A DNA stretch of 64,000 bases from Berkiella sp963803015 (GTDB lineage Bacteria; Pseudomonadota; Gammaproteobacteria; Berkiellales; Berkiellaceae), in assembly GCA_963803015.1 (NCBI GenBank), contig CAWDKV010000003.1, positions 434,001 through 498,000 of the forward strand. The letters run 5' to 3'. The notes beneath the pieces were generated by a model that had not been told where the DNA came from, made no database searches, and saw only the letters and a list, made by a program, of their open reading frames with translations. The position numbers were made by a program, and so were the translations under genes. Shown one piece after another: positions 54,118 through 63,260 of this stretch. Each line of letters starts with the position of its first letter. Position 1 is the stretch's first letter.

Positions 54118-54325
54118 CGGAAATGCCCTTTTGTCAGCAGATAGGGTGATTTCGTTGACTAAAACACAATTTTGTGCTTAAATTTCATCTAAAATCACAT
54201 AGGTAAAAAGTGCTATGAAACCTCTCAATCTCCTTTCAACACGTTGTCGACCGTCACCCTTTTTTTGAAATAGAACCTAGCCTTATTCTTCATTAAATTG
54301 AATATTTTAAAGATGAGATAAAATC

Positions 54326-55564
54326 ATGTTAAATCGACGCGGTTATTGGACTATTCTTTTAGCGATTGTCTTAGCGATGGCAGCAGGTTACTGGCAACAG
54401 CCTATTATCTTAAAACTCGCTGAAGTGATTGCAGAAGTCTTTGTACGATTGTTGAAGCTAATTAGCTTGCCAATAATCAGCTTATCCCTCTTAGCGACTA
54501 TCTCGAGTGTGGGAGAAAATTCTCTTTCTAAAATTGGCAAAAATATTGTCGCCTACACTATCCTGACGACCACCATTGCAGCTTCCATCGCCTTAGGATT
54601 TTATTGGCTTTTTCACCCCGTTTCAGGGGAAGCGGTTGTGGCGACTCAAGAAGCCTTATCGCATCCTGCCTATCTAGATGAGATTTTAAAAATCATACCA
54701 AGCAATTTACTACAACCTTTTTTAGAAGGTAACGTTGTTAGTATCATGTTACTGTCATTATTGTTAGGGGTAGGCATCGCTAAACTTCCTAAAGAACAGC
54801 GTTTACCTCTGCATCAATTATTACAAAGTTTATTTTCGATTATGATGCAACTTACACGATGGATCGTTAGTTTTATGCCTTTTGCTATCTGGGCATTTAT
54901 GACCTCATTTGTGGTAGAGCTGAGTAATGATGATTTAAAGTTCTCCGAACTGGTCTGGTATCTGACAACCATTGTTTCCGCTAATTTGGTGCAAGCGCTT
55001 GTCATTTTACCTTTATTGTTACTAATGCATGGCATCCGACCTATTCATGCTTTTCGTAAAATGTTACCGGCAATCTCTTTTGCCTTTTTTACCAAGTCCT
55101 CTGCTGCAGCCATTCCTTCTGCGATAGATTGCGCAGAAAAAGGATTACACGTCGATAAAAAAGTAGCACGCTTTTGCTTTCCTTTGTGCACCACTATCAA
55201 TATGAATGCTTGTGCGGCCTTTATTTTAATCACCGTGTTATTTGTGGCAGAAAGCCAAGGGATGAGTTTTACCTTATGGCAAAAGCTGAGCTGGATAATT
55301 GTTGCAACCATTGCAGCTATTGGTAACGCGGGTGTGCCCATGGGTTGCTTTTTTATCGCCAGTGCGCTTTTAACTACGATGAATGTGCCGTTGACTTTAC
55401 TCGGCGTGATCTTACCTTTTTATGCCATTTTGGATATGTTGGAAAGCGCTATCAACATTTGGTCTGACTCTTGCGTGACGCTTGCTGTCAATAAAAAGGC
55501 TGCACTTTCACCATCAAACCAAGTAGAGGTTGATGGCAATATCAATGTCCAGAATCCAGCCTAG
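54326..55564 (+). CDS. Dicarboxylate/amino-acid:cation symporter (DAACS family)
   Basis: This 412-residue transporter of the glutamate/dicarboxylate symporter fold has about eight helices plus hairpins. The Ser-rich first hairpin is in AFFTKSSAAAIPSAI. NMNACAAFILITVLF and AIGNAGVPMGCFFIASALLT match the family's NMDG-like and second-hairpin sites. The substrate could be glutamate, serine/threonine or C4 acids. Its stop overlaps that of the convergent TPM gene by 4 bp (CTAG). Confidence 0.92.
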   Translation: MLNRRGYWTILLAIVLAMAAGYWQQPIILKLAEVIAEVFVRLLKLISLPIISLSLLATISSVGENSLSKIGKNIVAYTILTTTIAASIALGFYWLFHPVSGEAVVATQEALSHPAYLDEILKIIPSNLLQPFLEGNVVSIMLLSLLLGVGIAKLPKEQRLPLHQLLQSLFSIMMQLTRWIVSFMPFAIWAFMTSFVVELSNDDLKFSELVWYLTTIVSANLVQALVILPLLLLMHGIRPIHAFRKMLPAISFAFFTKSSAAAIPSAIDCAEKGLHVDKKVARFCFPLCTTINMNACAAFILITVLFVAESQGMSFTLWQKLSWIIVATIAAIGNAGVPMGCFFIASALLTTMNVPLTLLGVILPFYAILDMLESAINIWSDSCVTLAVNKKAALSPSNQVEVDGNINVQNPA

Positions 55565-56160
55565 GATTCTTTTGGCTTCTTATCCGCTTGTCTTCTATGC
55601 ATGGCATAGAAGATAAGCACAGCAATCACCAATAATCCCCCCATATTTCTCAAAATATTGAGTGAGCTATTATGGGTACTTTTGGCTGCTTTTTCTTTAT
55701 AGTAATGTAGAATGCCAGCCACACCCACTCTTAACATTTCATCATAATTTTTTTCTAGCATCTGTTTTTTAACATTAGCAACGATATCCTTCACCACGGT
55801 AACATTAAAAACGCGCACAATATTGGGCGTGGTGACGATTTGAACGAATTCTTTATCGAGGACAATGATTAATAATGCAGCGCGATCTACTTTGCTATTT
55901 ACAATCATGTTTTGATAGTAAGCACTGATCACTTTATCTTGGGCCTTGCCGTAAAAAGTAGGCAAAACGATAGCTTGAACATGAAAATTTTCTTCTTTTT
56001 CAGTGTCAGCCAACAATTGCGATAATTTCATGTCGGTATCTTTGCTTATCACATTGGCGTTGTCATCTATATAGAGTGTGAGGGCTTGCAGGGTAAAAGA
56101 GGAAAAAAAGGTCAAAATAAGGAAAGCACTTAATAATAAATACCATTTTTTTGTATTCAT
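55561..56160 (-). CDS. TPM-domain protein, membrane-anchored
   Basis: This 199-residue protein has a signal peptide (about residues 1-27), a TPM (YgcG/Psb32-like) domain with LYIDDNANVISKDTDMKLSQ at its start, and a C-terminal helix (about residues 168-187) followed by a charged tail. TPM proteins are linked to envelope maintenance, sometimes acting as phosphatases. The GSGGG-like tail of some members is absent. Confidence 0.85.
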   Translation of the reverse strand: MNTKKWYLLLSAFLILTFFSSFTLQALTLYIDDNANVISKDTDMKLSQLLADTEKEENFHVQAIVLPTFYGKAQDKVISAYYQNMIVNSKVDRAALLIIVLDKEFVQIVTTPNIVRVFNVTVVKDIVANVKKQMLEKNYDEMLRVGVAGILHYYKEKAAKSTHNSSLNILRNMGGLLVIAVLIFYAMHRRQADKKPKES

Positions 56161-56339
56161 CCTTGATACCTCTTAACCGATTGCTTGAGGCTTAATGCCT
56201 AGTCTCTATTCATCTGGAAAAACTATACCCAAACTGGTTCGAGTATAGCATAGCTAACTCATTTTTAAATGGCTAATGAATGGTTACTGTATGTAAAATC
56301 AATGAATTATCCATGCTATATTAAAACAGCAGGCCACCT

Positions 56340-57326
56340 TTGTTAGGAAAAAACATTTTGATAAAAAACCGCCAATCGCTTTTAGGCATAGTTTTACTGG
56401 CATTCCTTTTATGTTCGAAGGTTCTTGCATCCGATCTAAAAAAGGCGACCTTATTTGGTAAAGCTATCCCCAAGCAAGTCGACTTAGGCGAAAAACACAA
56501 TATTGAAAGCCGCATGGTCATGCAATGGGGACTCATCTTTGTAGATGTTAAAATCAATCAACACGGTCCCTTTCGCTTTTTGTTAGATACCGGTGCGGAT
56601 GTGAGTATTTTATCTTATGAACTCGTGAACACTTTAAATTTAAACCCATTAGAAACGGATAATAAAGTATTTAAAACGGGTCATAAATCAGCGGCCATTA
56701 ATACATCATTTTATGAAATAGAAGAAGTAGATTTGGGTAAAGCCCTTTTCAAAAAAGCCCCTTTTGTTGCCACCAATACGGCAAGCGATGATTTTCAAAT
56801 GTTACGAGATTTAGATGTCATGGGCATTTTAGGTGCTAATTTATTTCATGATGTGGTGCTGACCCTAGATTTACCAAATAATAAAATAAAAATGTCTCAA
56901 GGTGAGCATTTTGTGGATAAACATCAACATTTGCTTAAACCAGGTAACATTGTCTCCTTGAGTAAGCATTTTTATATCCCTGTGGTTAAAATGAAAATAT
57001 CACAAGAGGGTGCTCATTCAGAATATGATTTCTTAGTAGATAGTGGTTATAACGGTTTTGTAAAAATGCCAATTTGTTTTACGCAAAGCAAAAAAGCGAG
57101 ACAAGAAATTGTAGATTATGATCTTTTTAAAGAGCCGGGGGTGGGCTTTCAATCAGAGCTTAAAGGCTCTCTTACCATCGGTGATAAAAAAATAGATAAT
57201 CCCATAGTTAAATACACCTTAGGTGATTGCAAAGAACAAAAGCGCTGGGGACTTATTGGCACACGCTATTTGCAATATCAAACGATTAGTATCGATCAAC
57301 AGCAACGGCTCGTTTTTTTGCATTAA
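56340..57326 (+). CDS. Exported two-lobed aspartyl protease (retropepsin/pepsin-like)
   Basis: This 328-residue protein has a signal peptide (about residues 8-30) and two aspartyl-protease motifs. The first is FLLDTGADVSIL (Asp83) with a following MGILGANLF glycine loop (about residue 165). The second is FLVDSGYNGFVKMP (Asp234) with GLIGTRYLQ near the end. Two D-T/S-G motifs, each with its own hydrophobic-hydrophobic-Gly loop, suggest a bilobal, pepsin-like enzyme in one chain rather than a retroviral-type dimer. The start may be TTG at 56340 or 56358. Its stop overlaps the convergent M48 gene by 4 bp (TTAA). Confidence 0.85.
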   Translation: MLGKNILIKNRQSLLGIVLLAFLLCSKVLASDLKKATLFGKAIPKQVDLGEKHNIESRMVMQWGLIFVDVKINQHGPFRFLLDTGADVSILSYELVNTLNLNPLETDNKVFKTGHKSAAINTSFYEIEEVDLGKALFKKAPFVATNTASDDFQMLRDLDVMGILGANLFHDVVLTLDLPNNKIKMSQGEHFVDKHQHLLKPGNIVSLSKHFYIPVVKMKISQEGAHSEYDFLVDSGYNGFVKMPICFTQSKKARQEIVDYDLFKEPGVGFQSELKGSLTIGDKKIDNPIVKYTLGDCKEQKRWGLIGTRYLQYQTISIDQQQRLVFLH

Positions 57327-59281
57327 GCTGCGTTTTCATCAGTGGGTACAATCGGAGGAATCGGGCAGTCAAGACAAGCCGCAATACCTCGAACAAGCTC
57401 AGCTTCTTCGAGCGTGATTTTATTATCACTTTCAATACAATCTATCGCAGCATGTATCACTTCCTCTTTGTAAAGAGGCGTCAATTGATTAATCTTGCTG
57501 AGGATACTGCGAAGAGAGGTCGTATCAAGCGAGACTTTTGATATCATTTGAGGTTCGCTCGTAAAACGGGTCATTACTTTTTGAAACAATTCTTGCTGGT
57601 TTTCAGATTCATGATTAAAGCTGACAATCAAGCTTATCAACATAGTGAGTTCAGGCAGGACATCTGAATAACTATTGTATATCATCTTTCGATTAGGTGA
57701 GTTGGGTTCTTCTACAGCTTTGCCAATGCTAGCCAATAATACAAAATCGAATAAATCTTGATTTTCTGTAGAAGTCATTTTTTCTAATTTATTAAAAATA
57801 TCCTGGCGATCAGCTAAGGGTTTTTGTTTAAAACTGGGTAATGCCATATCCATTAAAGGTAAGTAAACAGATAAATTTAATCCTGAAAGAGCAGAATGAA
57901 GCATGGTTATAATATCTAAATCTTCTTTGGGGATAGGTTTGTCTAATTGGCTTATCATGTTGTTTAATTTGTCTGCAGATTTTGGCAAAATCAAAGCTAA
58001 TAATAAATAGCCTACTTTTTGGGGATCGTGCGCATAATCCAATAAATTTTGCGGTATTTTCCGGATTAAATTTTGCGCGTAAGTAAGGTTGTCTTGAGTA
58101 AGCTGACCGATGGTTTTCGTTATATCATGCCCACTTATGGTATTTTGCGCACCTGCCATAACAGCAGCCCCCATCATGATGCCGGAAGTAAAGGTGGCAG
58201 TTGCTTTGTTGTTGGAGGGAGGGGGCGTTTGCGTTTCTTCAGCTCGCAGAGAGGTTAAGGGGCTACTAGTATACATGCCATCGGGATCTAAGGTGCTAAT
58301 GCGCACGTCAAGAGGCGGATGTGTTGCTAATAGTGAAGTCAGAAAAACCGGAGTAGAGGGACTAAAGCACAAATGACTGACATCTTCTGCATGTTTGTTT
58401 TTAAGTAAGGTTGGGGTGTCGCTATCTTGAATGCGTCTTAGCGCATTCACTAACCCTTGTGGGTTTCTAGTATAAGCAACAGAAGAAGCATCTGCTAATA
58501 ATTCACGTTGTCTTGAAATGCTAGCCTTGATTAATCGACCAAAAAATAAGCCTATATAACCAATAATCAGTATCCCTATACCAACAAATAAAAAAACGGC
58601 ATTGGCGTTAGATCTGTCGCTCGATCTAGAGCGTGTGGTACCAAAGAATCGGATCACATTATATCCCAGTTGGCTAATCATCAAAACCCCTGCCAAAATA
58701 GCGATTAATCGCACGCTGATTAACATATCACTGTTTAAGATGTGACTATATTCATGACCTATGACCCCTTGAATTTCTTCTCTGCGCAGAGATTCAAGAG
58801 CGCCTTTTGTTACTACCATTACGGTGTCGCTGGGCTTGATGCCTGCTACAAACGCATTTATGCCAGGTTCTTCATCCATGATGTACAGTTTGGGTACACC
58901 AGCGCCAGAGGCAATCGACATTTCTTCAACAACATTGATTAAACGTTTTTCTAAGAAGTCAGTCGTTGCATAATCAAGTGGTCTTGCATTGACCATTTCG
59001 GCAACTGAAATACCGCCTCCTCTTAACCTGATGAATGAAATCAGCGTTCCAAGCAGAATAACGGCTATGACACCAGGAGAAACGTATGTAAAGACAAGGG
59101 TGAACCAATGGATGATCTGTGGCATGGGCATCATCGGTTTATTTTGCGTTTGCACTATCACAATGGCTGCAGTGAGTAGAAGATCGACGGCAAGAATAAT
59201 GCAAGCAATGGCAAGAATAAAATAGAACACTAAAATGCTGGTCTTTTTTCTTGCCTTGTCTTGATTTTCAAAAAAGTTCAT
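57323..59281 (-). CDS. M48 (HtpX-like) membrane zinc metalloprotease with long C-terminal extension
   Basis: This 652-residue protein has two N-terminal helices (about residues 15-35 and 58-84), the zinc motif HEYSH at 176-180, two more helices (about 185-250) and the third zinc ligand region in SRQRELLADASSVAYTRNPQ. Standard HtpX has about 290 residues; this one carries about 320 extra C-terminal residues, mostly helical, of unknown function. It lies just after a lemA gene, as is common for M48 proteases of this group, and probably acts in membrane-protein quality control. Confidence 0.9.
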   Translation of the reverse strand: MNFFENQDKARKKTSILVFYFILAIACIILAVDLLLTAAIVIVQTQNKPMMPMPQIIHWFTLVFTYVSPGVIAVILLGTLISFIRLRGGGISVAEMVNARPLDYATTDFLEKRLINVVEEMSIASGAGVPKLYIMDEEPGINAFVAGIKPSDTVMVVTKGALESLRREEIQGVIGHEYSHILNSDMLISVRLIAILAGVLMISQLGYNVIRFFGTTRSRSSDRSNANAVFLFVGIGILIIGYIGLFFGRLIKASISRQRELLADASSVAYTRNPQGLVNALRRIQDSDTPTLLKNKHAEDVSHLCFSPSTPVFLTSLLATHPPLDVRISTLDPDGMYTSSPLTSLRAEETQTPPPSNNKATATFTSGIMMGAAVMAGAQNTISGHDITKTIGQLTQDNLTYAQNLIRKIPQNLLDYAHDPQKVGYLLLALILPKSADKLNNMISQLDKPIPKEDLDIITMLHSALSGLNLSVYLPLMDMALPSFKQKPLADRQDIFNKLEKMTSTENQDLFDFVLLASIGKAVEEPNSPNRKMIYNSYSDVLPELTMLISLIVSFNHESENQQELFQKVMTRFTSEPQMISKVSLDTTSLRSILSKINQLTPLYKEEVIHAAIDCIESDNKITLEEAELVRGIAACLDCPIPPIVPTDENAA

Positions 59282-59299
59282 GTTTTAGCAACTTGAATT

Positions 59300-59902
59300 T
59301 TATTGAAAAGAAACTTTAATGGCTTCTTTTGCCTCAGGCGTGGACACTTGGAAATGCGTCGCCTCAGAGAAGTTAAACATGCCTGCAATGATATTGTTTG
59401 GAAATTGTGAACGATAAGTGTTGTAAAACATCACCGCATCGTTAAATGCTTGACGCGCGAAGCTCACTTTGTTTTCAGTAGAGGTCAGCTCTTCCATCAA
59501 CTGTTGCATAGTTTGATTCGCTTTTAAATCTGGATAGTTTTCCATTAAAGCAAAAAACTTGCCCATAGAAGAGGTCAAAGAAGTTTCTGCCACATTTAAT
59601 TTTTGCATGGAGGCATTATTATCAGGTTGATCTTTAACTTGACTTGCTGCTTCTTTGGCTTGATTACGTGCTTCAATTATTTTAGTGAGTGTTTCTTGCT
59701 CATATTTCATGTATGTTTTTGCAGTTTCTACCAGATTGGGAATAAGATCATAGCGTCGTTGCAACTGCACATCAATTTGCGCAAAGCTATTAACGAAACG
59801 GTTTTTAAGCGTAATTAATTTGTTGTAAATGCCAACAGCCCATAACACAATGAATAAAATAATCCCAGCAATAATACCAAGGGTAATGAGTAAAGCTTTC
59901 AT
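59300..59902 (-). CDS. lemA: LemA-family protein
   Basis: This 200-residue LemA protein has one N-terminal membrane helix (about residues 2-22) and a helical domain with the family start YNKLITLKNRFVNSFAQIDV, QLQRRYDLIPNLVETAKTYM and the final part near ANQTMQQLMEELTSTENK. The ATG at 59902 follows GGAG. It forms an operon with the M48 protease (18-bp gap) and may be its partner or substrate presenter. Confidence 0.94.
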   Translation of the reverse strand: MKALLITLGIIAGIILFIVLWAVGIYNKLITLKNRFVNSFAQIDVQLQRRYDLIPNLVETAKTYMKYEQETLTKIIEARNQAKEAASQVKDQPDNNASMQKLNVAETSLTSSMGKFFALMENYPDLKANQTMQQLMEELTSTENKVSFARQAFNDAVMFYNTYRSQFPNNIIAGMFNFSEATHFQVSTPEAKEAIKVSFQ

Positions 59903-60109
59903 ACACAATATCTCCGTTTAGATTCTTTTTGTTCTATCGGCAGGATGATTGCAATATTTAGCTTTTATATTCAATTGGGAGCATGCGCACTACTTCGCCG
60001 AGTGGTAGCCCGGCGTAGCTTTTAGTGAGGGGAGTTGGCCTACTTGGCGCGTAATCGAAAAAACATCTGCTTGGATATATGCAGTGGGGGAATGCGCACT
60101 GTAAATCTC

Positions 60110-60859
60110 TCAAGCTTCTGACAGGGCTTCTACTTCTTGTCCCATAATGAGTGGCTGATATTTTCGGATAAGTTTTTCTGCAAGAATCAGTGAGTTGGGT
60201 GTGTCAATATCGATAAAAGTATCTTTGACCTCAATGACTTCTATGTGTTTTTTTTGTTCCAACCAACGGGGAAAATAATCGACTTCCAGTGAACTTTCTT
60301 TTTCTATGCTCACTTCATCGAGTAATTCATTACGTAGTAAATAGATCCCCGCATTAATGAGACCATTACCAGGTTGTTTTTCTTTAAAAGAGATTAATCG
60401 ATTGTCCGCATCTACCTCTAAGGCATCAAAACGCCCTGCATTATTTAAATGTGTGCCAAAAATGATGCCATCTGGGCTTGCTTGTTTTTTAAGTCTAGAA
60501 ATAGCGTACCGCACATTGGTGAGTAGAATAGAGTCGCCATTCACAATAAAAGTGGGGGTAGAAGGGTAGCGTTTGGCACAAAAAGCGGCGGCTCCGGCTG
60601 TGCCAAGGGGGCGAGATTCTACCACCACATCTAAGCAAAGCTTGCGCTCAATACTGGCCATTTGCTGAGCAAAAGCACTAATTTTTTCTGCATGATGACC
60701 TGCAGAAAAAACGATATGGGTGCAGCCTTGTGTTTTTAGCCAATGGATGAGCCAAAATAAAAAGGGCTCTCCGGCGACAGGAATAAGGGGCGCTGGGAGA
60801 TCGGGGTGTAACTCACTGATTAAGGATTCTTTTCCACCTACTAATATAATTGCAATCAT
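60110..60859 (-). CDS. Sugar-phosphate nucleotidyltransferase-like protein (HddC-like) with degenerate signature
   Basis: This 249-residue protein has the RmlA/HddC-type nucleotidyltransferase fold, seen in FIVNGDSILLTNVRYAI, GLINAGIYLLRNELL and SLEVDYFPRWLEQ. The nucleotide-binding start is altered: the usual GGLGTRLR is GGKESLIS, and the PKPM lysine is PAPLIP (Ala). The key Arg and Lys are therefore absent, and activity may be lost or changed. It sits before the gmd-fcl genes in a surface-sugar cluster but on the opposite strand. Confidence 0.8.
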   Translation of the reverse strand: MIAIILVGGKESLISELHPDLPAPLIPVAGEPFLFWLIHWLKTQGCTHIVFSAGHHAEKISAFAQQMASIERKLCLDVVVESRPLGTAGAAAFCAKRYPSTPTFIVNGDSILLTNVRYAISRLKKQASPDGIIFGTHLNNAGRFDALEVDADNRLISFKEKQPGNGLINAGIYLLRNELLDEVSIEKESSLEVDYFPRWLEQKKHIEVIEVKDTFIDIDTPNSLILAEKLIRKYQPLIMGQEVEALSEA

Positions 60860-61172
60860 TGCTATTTCTTTTCTTCCCTGTACTCGATTTTAACTCTCAA
60901 CCTTTTGGAAAAATACAGGTCTTTGTGAAGACATGCAAGACTCAGCGCACTAAAAATTTAGAAAGGTAACATTGGAATCTTCGTAAATGAATTTTAGACG
61001 CTCGTTTATGCTTTGCCCAGTCTACGTGTGCCCCTTAGGGTTAAAACTAAACTGTTTGAGTATATATTTGTTGTTCTTATAACTCTATTCAGCTGTTACC
61101 CATTTTAGTTGTTTTTACAAATGAACTCGGTACAATCTGTAACGATATAAGATAGGTTTTAGGGATAATGGC
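60860..61172. other. Divergent intergenic region before gmd
   Basis: About 310 bp with no gene. A weak sigma-70-like pair (TTGTTT, 16 bp, TACAAT) near 61112-61140 could drive gmd. Confidence 0.35.
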
Positions 61173-62270
61173 ATGACCTTTCAATGCAAAAAAGCGTTAA
61201 TTACCGGCGTTACTGGGCAAGACGGATCATATTTGGCTGAATTTCTTTTGAAAAAAGGCTATGAAGTGCATGGTATCAAACGTCGTTCTTCTCTCTTTAA
61301 TACCGATAGAATTGATCATCTGTATCAAGATCCCCACGACAAAGATCGTCGGTTTTTTCTCCACCATGGCGATCTGACAGACAGCAGTTGTCTCATTCGA
61401 ATTATTCAAGAAATTAAACCACACGAAATTTATAATTTGGCTGCCCAAAGTCATGTTGCTGTCTCCTTTGAAGAGCCTGAATATACCGCCAACGCAGATG
61501 CGCTAGGGGCTTTGAGATTACTAGAAGCTATACGCATTTTAGGGTTAGAAAAACATACGCGCTATTACCAAGCATCCACTTCTGAGTTATTCGGCAAAGT
61601 GCAAACTGTACCGCAAAATGAACAAACCCCTTTTTATCCGCGCTCTCCCTATGCAGTAGCCAAACTCTATGCGCATTGGATGACGATTAATTATCGTGAA
61701 GCGTATGGTATCTATGCTTGTAATGGGATTTTATTTAATCATGAATCACCCGTTCGAGGCGAAACCTTTGTCACGCGTAAGATTACCCGTGCGCTTGCAC
61801 GTATTAAATTAGGATTACAAGATTGTTTATATCTCGGTAATTTAGAGGCAAAACGTGATTGGGGGCATGCTAAAGATTATGTTGAAATGCAGTGGTTGAT
61901 GCTACAACAAGCAGAGCCCGAAGATTTTGTTATTGCAAGCGGCGAACAATATAGCGTTCGCGAGTTTGTCGTGCGCGTAGCCAATGAACTGGGTATTGAA
62001 ATAATATGGCGCGGCGAAGGTGTATTAGAAAAAGGCTTTGATGCTAAAACAGGCGTTTGTTTAGTGGCAGTCGATGCGCGCTATTATCGTCCAACAGAAG
62101 TGGAGACGCTTCTGGGTGATGCCAGCAAAGCCAGAGAAAAGTTAGGATGGGATCCGAAAATCACTTTTCAAGAATTAGTTAAAGAAATGGTATCAGAAGA
62201 TTTAAAATTGGCAAAGAAGGATGCCCTGTGCCAAAAAGAAGGGTTTAAAGTATTTGATTATCAAGAATAA
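61173..62270 (+). CDS. gmd: GDP-mannose 4,6-dehydratase
   Basis: This 365-residue extended SDR enzyme turns GDP-mannose into GDP-4-keto-6-deoxymannose. The NADP-binding GVTGQDGSYLAEFLLKKGYE near residue 11 and the motif YAVAKLYAHWMTINYREAYG are typical, with NGILFNHESPVRGETFVTRK diagnostic for Gmd. It is 18 bp upstream of fcl, giving the full GDP-fucose route from GDP-mannose. Confidence 0.96.
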   Translation: MTFQCKKALITGVTGQDGSYLAEFLLKKGYEVHGIKRRSSLFNTDRIDHLYQDPHDKDRRFFLHHGDLTDSSCLIRIIQEIKPHEIYNLAAQSHVAVSFEEPEYTANADALGALRLLEAIRILGLEKHTRYYQASTSELFGKVQTVPQNEQTPFYPRSPYAVAKLYAHWMTINYREAYGIYACNGILFNHESPVRGETFVTRKITRALARIKLGLQDCLYLGNLEAKRDWGHAKDYVEMQWLMLQQAEPEDFVIASGEQYSVREFVVRVANELGIEIIWRGEGVLEKGFDAKTGVCLVAVDARYYRPTEVETLLGDASKAREKLGWDPKITFQELVKEMVSEDLKLAKKDALCQKEGFKVFDYQE

Positions 62271-62288
62271 TAGGATTGCTATTCTTCT

Positions 62289-63245
62289 ATGGATAAAAAT
62301 GACAAAATTTATATTGCAGGTCATACAGGATTAGTCGGATCTGCTTTATTTCGCGCCCTGAAAGAGCAAGGATATCAGCAGCTGGTCATGGCTTCGCACG
62401 CTGAGTTGGATTTAACTGATAAAAAAGCCGTTCAACATTTTTTTGCCACACACCAACCAGATTATGTTTTTTTAGCAGCAGCAAAAGTCGGCGGCATTTG
62501 GGCTAATAACAGTTTTCCGGCTGATTTTATTGAAAAAAATTTACTGATTCAAAACAATATTATCCGAGAAGCCAAAGAGCATGCGGTGAAACGTTTGCTT
62601 TTTTTAGGCTCATCTTGTATTTATCCGCGCGACTGTCCGCAACCGATTCAAGAAGAATATTTATTAACAGGTCCTCTTGAAATGACTAATCGGCCGTATG
62701 CTTTGGCCAAAATTGCGGGCATAGAAATGTGCTGGGCCTTTAATCGACAATATGCGACCAATTTTCTTGCCGTGATGCCAACGAATTTATTTGGCCCTGG
62801 CGATAATTATGACTTACATACCTCGCATGTTATCCCTGCACTTATCCGCAAAATGCATGAGGCGAAAGTGCAACATCACCCCACAGTTGAAGTGTGGGGC
62901 ACCGGAAAGCCGCTACGTGAGTTTTTGTATAGTGATGATTTGGCCGAAGCTTGCCTCTTTTTGATGAATCTAGAAGATAACTTATTTGAAGCTCTGGTGA
63001 GAAAAGAGAGTACTGCTCCCATGATTAATATTGGCTGTGGTAAAGATTTAACCATCGCGCACTTAGCCTCCCTGATTTGTGAAGTAGTGGGATATCAAGG
63101 GGAGATCCGGTTTGATACCAGCAAGCCAGATGGTACGCCGAAAAAGCAACTCTGTGTCAAAAAGATGCTAGCCTTAGGTTGGCAAGCACAAACACCTTTA
63201 CAATTAGGCCTGGAGAAGGCCTATCATCATTTTTTAAAAAATTAA
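62289..63245 (+). CDS. fcl: GDP-L-fucose synthase
   Basis: This 318-residue extended SDR epimerase/reductase makes GDP-L-fucose from the Gmd product. The N-terminal GHTGLVGSALFRALKEQGY, LGSSCIYPRDCPQPI and YALAKIAGIEMC with the catalytic Tyr/Lys are characteristic. With gmd it supplies fucose for a surface polysaccharide. Confidence 0.95.
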   Translation: MDKNDKIYIAGHTGLVGSALFRALKEQGYQQLVMASHAELDLTDKKAVQHFFATHQPDYVFLAAAKVGGIWANNSFPADFIEKNLLIQNNIIREAKEHAVKRLLFLGSSCIYPRDCPQPIQEEYLLTGPLEMTNRPYALAKIAGIEMCWAFNRQYATNFLAVMPTNLFGPGDNYDLHTSHVIPALIRKMHEAKVQHHPTVEVWGTGKPLREFLYSDDLAEACLFLMNLEDNLFEALVRKESTAPMINIGCGKDLTIAHLASLICEVVGYQGEIRFDTSKPDGTPKKQLCVKKMLALGWQAQTPLQLGLEKAYHHFLKN

Positions 63246-63260
63246 ATTAAGAAGGCTAGA

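Noticed and set aside
54214..54267. 17-codon frame before the dicarboxylate symporter gene
   Set aside because: Weak ribosome-binding site and no attenuator hairpin or amino-acid run; more likely chance.
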